Origin: VRUE01 sp963707965
Lineage (GTDB): Bacteria; Actinomycetota; Thermoleophilia; Solirubrobacterales; 70-9
Length of the DNA stretch: 64,000 nt
Direction: 5' to 3'
Assembly: GCA_963707965.1 (NCBI GenBank)
Contig: CAVPRR010000007.1
Coordinates: 434,001-498,000 of the forward strand
How positions within the stretch are numbered: the first letter of the stretch is position 1; every line of letters begins with the position of its first letter. The notes beneath the pieces were generated by a model. It saw only the letters and a program-made list of their open reading frames with translations. It had not been told where the DNA came from and made no database searches. Position numbers and translations under genes: made by a program. Positions 60,375 to 64,000 of this stretch are shown here, piece by piece.

Positions 60375-60845
60375 CTAGGGACAGGGCGTTTTCGGGGCGG
60401 CCGGCAACTCGCCGTGGACGCGTTCGAGCCTTTCGAGGTCGGCCCGGTCCTGGCCGCGGTTGGCGAAGCGCTTGAAGGCGACGATGCTGCGCAGGCTGGC
60501 GACGCGCGTCCTCTGGCCCTCGAAGTCGACCTCGATCGCCTCCTTGGAGACCGTGTCGTAGTCCAGTCGGGGAAGGCCGCCGCGAAGGATGTCGATGATG
60601 CCGTGGCGGCTGCGGACGCGCAGGTGCTCGGCGCCCTTCTCATGGCGACTCAGCTCCCCATCGTCTGCAAGGCGGTCGCCCCGGCGCGCTCAAGAAAGCG
60701 CGACACGGCCTCGTCGGCTTTGGCGCCAAGCGGCACAAGCGGGTCGGTGTCCTTGGTGGCGCGCAGAAAGCCGTGGGCAATGACGGCGAGCCAGCGCAAC
60801 GGCTGCTGACGGGCCAATCTGTTTGAAACTGGCCACTCAGCCAGT
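60375..60845 (-). pseudogene. broken nucleotidyltransferase (antitoxin-like)
   Basis: Read on the minus strand, one frame gives AVIAHGFLRATKDTDPLVPL, which resembles the N-terminal HGFxRATKDxDLxV region of AbiEii/MNT-type nucleotidyltransferases, then GAKADEAVSRFLERAGATAL and a stop at 60650. The neighbouring frame continues GELSRHEKGAEHLRVRSRHG, IIDILRGGLPRLDYDTVSK, then VASLRSIVAFKRFANRGQDR, the usual C-terminal pattern. A frame change near 60680 joins them. It overlaps the promoter region of the P450 gene and has no intact partner toxin here. Confidence 0.6.
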
Positions 60846-60859
60846 AGCATTGCGGCAGG

Positions 60860-62119
60860 GTGAGCGAGCGGAGCGAGACGAAGACGGCCGAGGCCATGGT
60901 CGAGGACGAGCTCGTCCTCGAGCGCAAGCACTGGATCGACGGGCCGCCGCATGAGCTGTTCAAGCGGATGCGGGAGGAATGCCCGGTGCATTGGACGTCG
61001 GAGGTCACCGAGTTCCCCGCGGCCGCCGGCTTCTGGTCGGTGACGACCGCCGACGACATTCACACGGTGAGCCGCGACTGGCAGACCTACTCCTCCGAAG
61101 TGGGCGGCGTCGTTGCGATCAACGAGGTCTTCCCGATCGAGTTGGCGCGCGCGATGTTCATCGGCATGGACCCACCCAAGCACGACCGGCTCAAGGCCCT
61201 CTTCCAGGCCGGCTTCACCCCGAGGCGGATCGCCGCCCATGAGGATGCGATCCGCGAGATCGTCGTCCGGGTCCTCGAGCGCCTCGAGGGACGGGAGACG
61301 TGCGACCTGGTCACCGATGTCGCGCAGCCCGCCGTCTCGAGGGTGATCGGCAGCTTCATGGGCATCTCCGAGGAGGACGATCGCGCCTGGGCCGAACTCA
61401 TGAACACGGCGCTCGCGGCGAGCGACCCCGACTACACCCCGGACGGCATCGAGAACGTTGAAGAGGTCATCCAGAAGGCGATCGAGGAAGTCTTCGCCCG
61501 CTGCAGCACGATGATCGCCGAACGGCGGGAGAACCCAACCGATGACCTGACCAGCGTCCTCGTCCACGCCGAGATCGAAGGCGACAAGCTCGAGGAACAC
61601 GAGATCGTGATGGGGTTCTTCCTCCTGGTCGCCGCCGGCAACGACAGCACCAGGTCGACATACGTCAGCAGCATGCGCGCGCTGATGGAAGACCCCGATC
61701 AGCGCCAGCTCGTGCTCGACGACCCGTCCCTGATCCCGGGCGTCGTCGAGGAGTCGCTGCGCATGTTCCCCGCCTTTGCCCATTTCCGTCGGACGGCGAC
61801 CGAGGACACCGTGCTGAACGGGAAGGAGATCAAGAAGGGCGAGAAGGTCGTGATGTGGTACCCGTCCTCCAATCGCGACGAGACGCGCTACGAGGACCCC
61901 GATCGCTTCGACGTCCTGCGCAACCCCGACCACCAGGCCTTCGGCGCCGGCGGCCGCCACTTCTGCCTCGGCGCGTCGCTCGCCCGCCTCGAGCTGAAGA
62001 TCCTGCTCGAGGAGACCCTCGCCCGCTACCCAAACATGACGCTGGCGGGCAGGCCGACCTGGGTCGAGTCAGCGTTCCTCAACCAGCTGAAGACTCTGCC
62101 GGTGCGGCTGTCGCCCTGA
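60860..62119 (+). CDS. cytochrome P450 monooxygenase
   Basis: This 419-residue haem enzyme starts at a GTG; an ATG 12 codons later is possible. Motifs are AGNDSTR in the I-helix (about residue 265), the ExxR pair in EESLR, RRTATEDTVL, and the haem-binding FGAGGRHFCLGASLARLE with axial Cys. The pattern resembles steroid-acting CYP125/CYP142-type enzymes, so a steroid or sterol substrate is possible but unproven. It needs a ferredoxin and reductase, which are not in the window. Confidence 0.85.
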   Translation: MSERSETKTAEAMVEDELVLERKHWIDGPPHELFKRMREECPVHWTSEVTEFPAAAGFWSVTTADDIHTVSRDWQTYSSEVGGVVAINEVFPIELARAMFIGMDPPKHDRLKALFQAGFTPRRIAAHEDAIREIVVRVLERLEGRETCDLVTDVAQPAVSRVIGSFMGISEEDDRAWAELMNTALAASDPDYTPDGIENVEEVIQKAIEEVFARCSTMIAERRENPTDDLTSVLVHAEIEGDKLEEHEIVMGFFLLVAAGNDSTRSTYVSSMRALMEDPDQRQLVLDDPSLIPGVVEESLRMFPAFAHFRRTATEDTVLNGKEIKKGEKVVMWYPSSNRDETRYEDPDRFDVLRNPDHQAFGAGGRHFCLGASLARLELKILLEETLARYPNMTLAGRPTWVESAFLNQLKTLPVRLSP

Positions 62120-62140
62120 GCGACCGGGGGTAGCTCGCGG

Positions 62141-63469
62141 TCACTCGATGCAGCCGTCGGGCCAGGCGTTCGGCTGCTGCGGGGCGCCGCGGGCGGCGGT
62201 GATCGCCGGGGTGGAGGCCGTGGCGGCCTTGTCGGCGCGGCGGACCGAGGCTCGGAGGGCCATGGCCTCGGATGTGGGAGCGGTGGACTTGGTTGCGGCC
62301 GGGCCTTTGAAGGGGTGCTGGGCGGCCTGCGCGAGGCGCGCTATCGAGGAGGGGCCTTCGTATGCACGCAGGGTCCTCTCCAGGGAGTAGATCGGGACGT
62401 GGCGGGCGCCGAGCGTTGCGGCCAGGCGAACGTCGTGGAGCAGGGTGGCGAAGCGCCGGTACGGGCCACGGCCGGTCGACCCGAGGGTGACCTGCCCGGC
62501 GCTGCCGAATTCGCGCTGGGCGGAGAGGAAGTAGGAGGAGACGATGCCGGGGCCGGGGTCGTGTCCCGAGTAGTAGGCGAAGACGCTGCGGTAGGCCTGG
62601 AAGAACAGCTCGTGCCAGGGCGCCGGGGGCAGGACGAAGCCGGACGCGTCCTGGAGGGCGAGGCTGCGATCGCGGATGTCGTCGAGGGCGGCGGGCATCG
62701 GGGCGGCCGAGACCAGGGTGTGGTGACTCTCGGCCCAGAGCGGGATGCGCGCGTAGGTGCGCCAGGCGGCGCACTGTTCCGCGGGATCGATCGTCGGCTC
62801 GAAGACCGATGAGAAGGAGGCGCCGCCGCTGCCGCCCATGATCGCGGCCGTCGACTCGAAGGGAGTGAGAAGGCGAGGCTCGGGGTCGAGCGCAAGGCCC
62901 TCCAGCCGAACCTGCTTTGTTCGCGCCCAGTGGACCAGCGCTTTGACGGCCCTGAACTGCTGGGAAGCCGCACCCTCCCAGGCCCAGTAGCCGTCGGTGT
63001 AGGGGATCAGGACCCATCCCCAAACCGGCACCCCGAGCCGGTTGGCGGTGCGGATGATCTTCAGCGCGTCGTTGCGGACCGGCTGTCCCGAGGGGATCGC
63101 CCCGAAATCGCGCTGGTAGCGGAGGTTGAAGTAGAGAGGGATGCGGTAGCGACGCAGGACCCTCCACAGATACGGGGTGTAGAGGCGCGCGCTACGGGGG
63201 TTCCAGTAGGTATCGGGCGACTTCCAGTCCGTCCCGGGCACGGTCTCGCCCGCCCAGAAGCCGATCGTTGTGGTCGCGGGCGTGAGGGGCCTCCCCGAGT
63301 CGATGTCCGTTCTCCCCGCGCCGGGAGCGGCCTGCGGTGTGATGAGCACCGAGGCCAGCACAGCCACTGTGAGGAGGCTCGCCCTGCGGCCGCGGGTGCG
63401 CGCTCCAGGCGCCCCAGTCGGCGCCCCCCTGGCTGCATTCCCCCCCGTCACGTCCGCGATCGTAGCCAC
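62141..63469 (-). CDS. secreted TIM-barrel-like hypothetical protein
   Basis: This 442-residue protein has an N-terminal signal (SLLTVAVLASVLITPQAAPG) after a basic Ala/Gly-rich start. The middle (YRIPLYFNLRYQRDFG, LGVPVWGWVLIPYTDGYWAW, EGLALDPEPRLLTPFES) looks like an alpha/beta barrel as in glycosidase-like proteins, with acidic residues D-P-E-P at the end of a strand. The tail is Ala/Thr/Lys-rich. No family is recognised with confidence. It converges on the P450 gene with a 21-base gap. Confidence 0.65.
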   Translation of the reverse strand: MATIADVTGGNAARGAPTGAPGARTRGRRASLLTVAVLASVLITPQAAPGAGRTDIDSGRPLTPATTTIGFWAGETVPGTDWKSPDTYWNPRSARLYTPYLWRVLRRYRIPLYFNLRYQRDFGAIPSGQPVRNDALKIIRTANRLGVPVWGWVLIPYTDGYWAWEGAASQQFRAVKALVHWARTKQVRLEGLALDPEPRLLTPFESTAAIMGGSGGASFSSVFEPTIDPAEQCAAWRTYARIPLWAESHHTLVSAAPMPAALDDIRDRSLALQDASGFVLPPAPWHELFFQAYRSVFAYYSGHDPGPGIVSSYFLSAQREFGSAGQVTLGSTGRGPYRRFATLLHDVRLAATLGARHVPIYSLERTLRAYEGPSSIARLAQAAQHPFKGPAATKSTAPTSEAMALRASVRRADKAATASTPAITAARGAPQQPNAWPDGCIE

Positions 63470-63701
63470 TCGTATAGCAACCTACCTCGGGCCGGCGAGT
63501 TTCGGAGGCTACGCGCCGCAGGGAACGAGAGGCGGAAGAAAGGCTGAGCAGCCTGCTCGATTAGCGGCGATCTGGCGGCTCAGAGAATCGGTGGCGGCAG
63601 ATGCGTGATGCCGCATGTGAATGCGGGCTTTGCGCCGCTCTTCAACCTGGCCGAGGCGGGCCTCACACGCAAGGTGCACTGGTCGAACCCAATCGCGCCC
63701 A

Positions 63702-63998
63702 TCAGGCGCGATGAGATTTTCGATGCGGTCGTTTCCTCTGGACCTTCCAGCTGAAGGTCGCGGGGGAGGCATCGGTCTGGCCGTTGGCCGTGGCGCGGAC
63801 CGAGAAGGTGTGCCTGCCCTTGCCGACTTTCACCTCGCGCGGAGAGGTGCAGGCTTTGAAAGCACCGTTGTCGAGCTGGCACTCGAAAGTCGCACCGGCG
63901 ATCGTCGAGCTGAATTTGAAGGTCGCTTTCGTGCTTTTGGTTTTGGCTTTGGGATGTTTGGTGATCGATGTGTCGGGAATCGGAGGAACCGGACATGG
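63702..63998 (-). CDS. 3' end of a secreted Ig-like-domain protein, cut by the window edge
   Basis: The frame is open from the right edge to a TGA at 63702-63704 and reads IPDTSITKHPKAKTKSTKAT, then AGATFECQLDNGAFKACTSP and GRHTFSVRATANGQTDASPA. This is the Ig-like module common in Thermoleophilia secreted proteins, with the ATFECxLD and C.SP signature, and is related to the module in the 28528 and 45342 genes. The upstream part lies beyond the window. Bases 63470-63701 hold nothing recognisable. Confidence 0.75.
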   Translation of the reverse strand, partial: PCPVPPIPDTSITKHPKAKTKSTKATFKFSSTIAGATFECQLDNGAFKACTSPREVKVGKGRHTFSVRATANGQTDASPATFSWKVQRKRPHRKSHRA

Positions 63999-64000
63999 AC

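Noticed and set aside
1..64000. CRISPR array or diversity-generating retroelement
   Set aside because: The tandem repeats seen here have no spacers of regular length and there is no cas gene, reverse transcriptase or template/variable repeat pair.

Overview
The window is about 65-70% GC with long runs of GTG/TTG starts and secreted proteins built from Ig-like modules that carry an SxxFECxLD...C.SP signature. Together these suggest an actinobacterium of the class Thermoleophilia (Solirubrobacterales-like). This is inferred from style and gene content; there is no rRNA or tRNA in the window to confirm it.

Region 1 (about 1-14.65 kb, all + strand) looks like the accessory part of an integrated conjugative element or plasmid. 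It is a one-directional series of small, mostly unknown genes with strong GGAGG ribosome sites. It includes two related zinc-ribbon proteins, three consecutive OB-fold (single-strand DNA binding) proteins, an NlpC/P60 wall hydrolase, a TetR regulator, a large protein with two replication-relaxation modules plus three C-terminal repeats, a HerA/TraG-like coupling ATPase, a second replication-relaxation protein and a membrane M48 protease. Many genes are preceded by perfect GC-rich hairpins. A gene-free stretch at 2.3-2.8 kb holds four inverted repeats in a row, and a 30-bp iteron-like repeat array sits upstream of the first SSB. No integrase or attachment site is visible, so the left end of the element probably lies outside the window.

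Region 2 (14.8-27.7 kb) returns to ordinary chromosome: beta-carbonic anhydrase, GNAT acetyltransferase, NYN nuclease, a membrane protein, a SIMPL protein, two beta-helix secreted proteins, a methyltransferase, an FAH-family hydrolase, a lipoprotein and a DUF5925-like AAA ATPase.

Region 3 (27.7-42 kb) starts with an 800-bp gap full of palindromes and tandem repeats. A 1731-residue secreted clan-A glycoside hydrolase with ricin-type lectin domains follows. Next is an island (33.9-37.9 kb) in which three copies of an unknown protein family each head or form a small transcription unit, and then secreted proteins including a glycine-rich one.

Region 4 (42-50 kb) has a DUF6325/SHOCT pair, a decaying XRE/nucleotidyltransferase locus fused to a sigma-factor scrap, a Vgb-like propeller, a frameshifted PD40 protein and RecQ. 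Region 5 (50.2-60 kb) is two giant adjacent paralogues on the minus strand. Each has 14 RCC1 blades, then 6 or 7 tandem-95/cadherin-like repeats, and the two share a nearly identical 491-bp block that suggests recent gene conversion. Region 6 (60-64 kb) has another broken nucleotidyltransferase, a cytochrome P450, a secreted protein and the 3' end of an Ig-like secreted protein running off the right edge.
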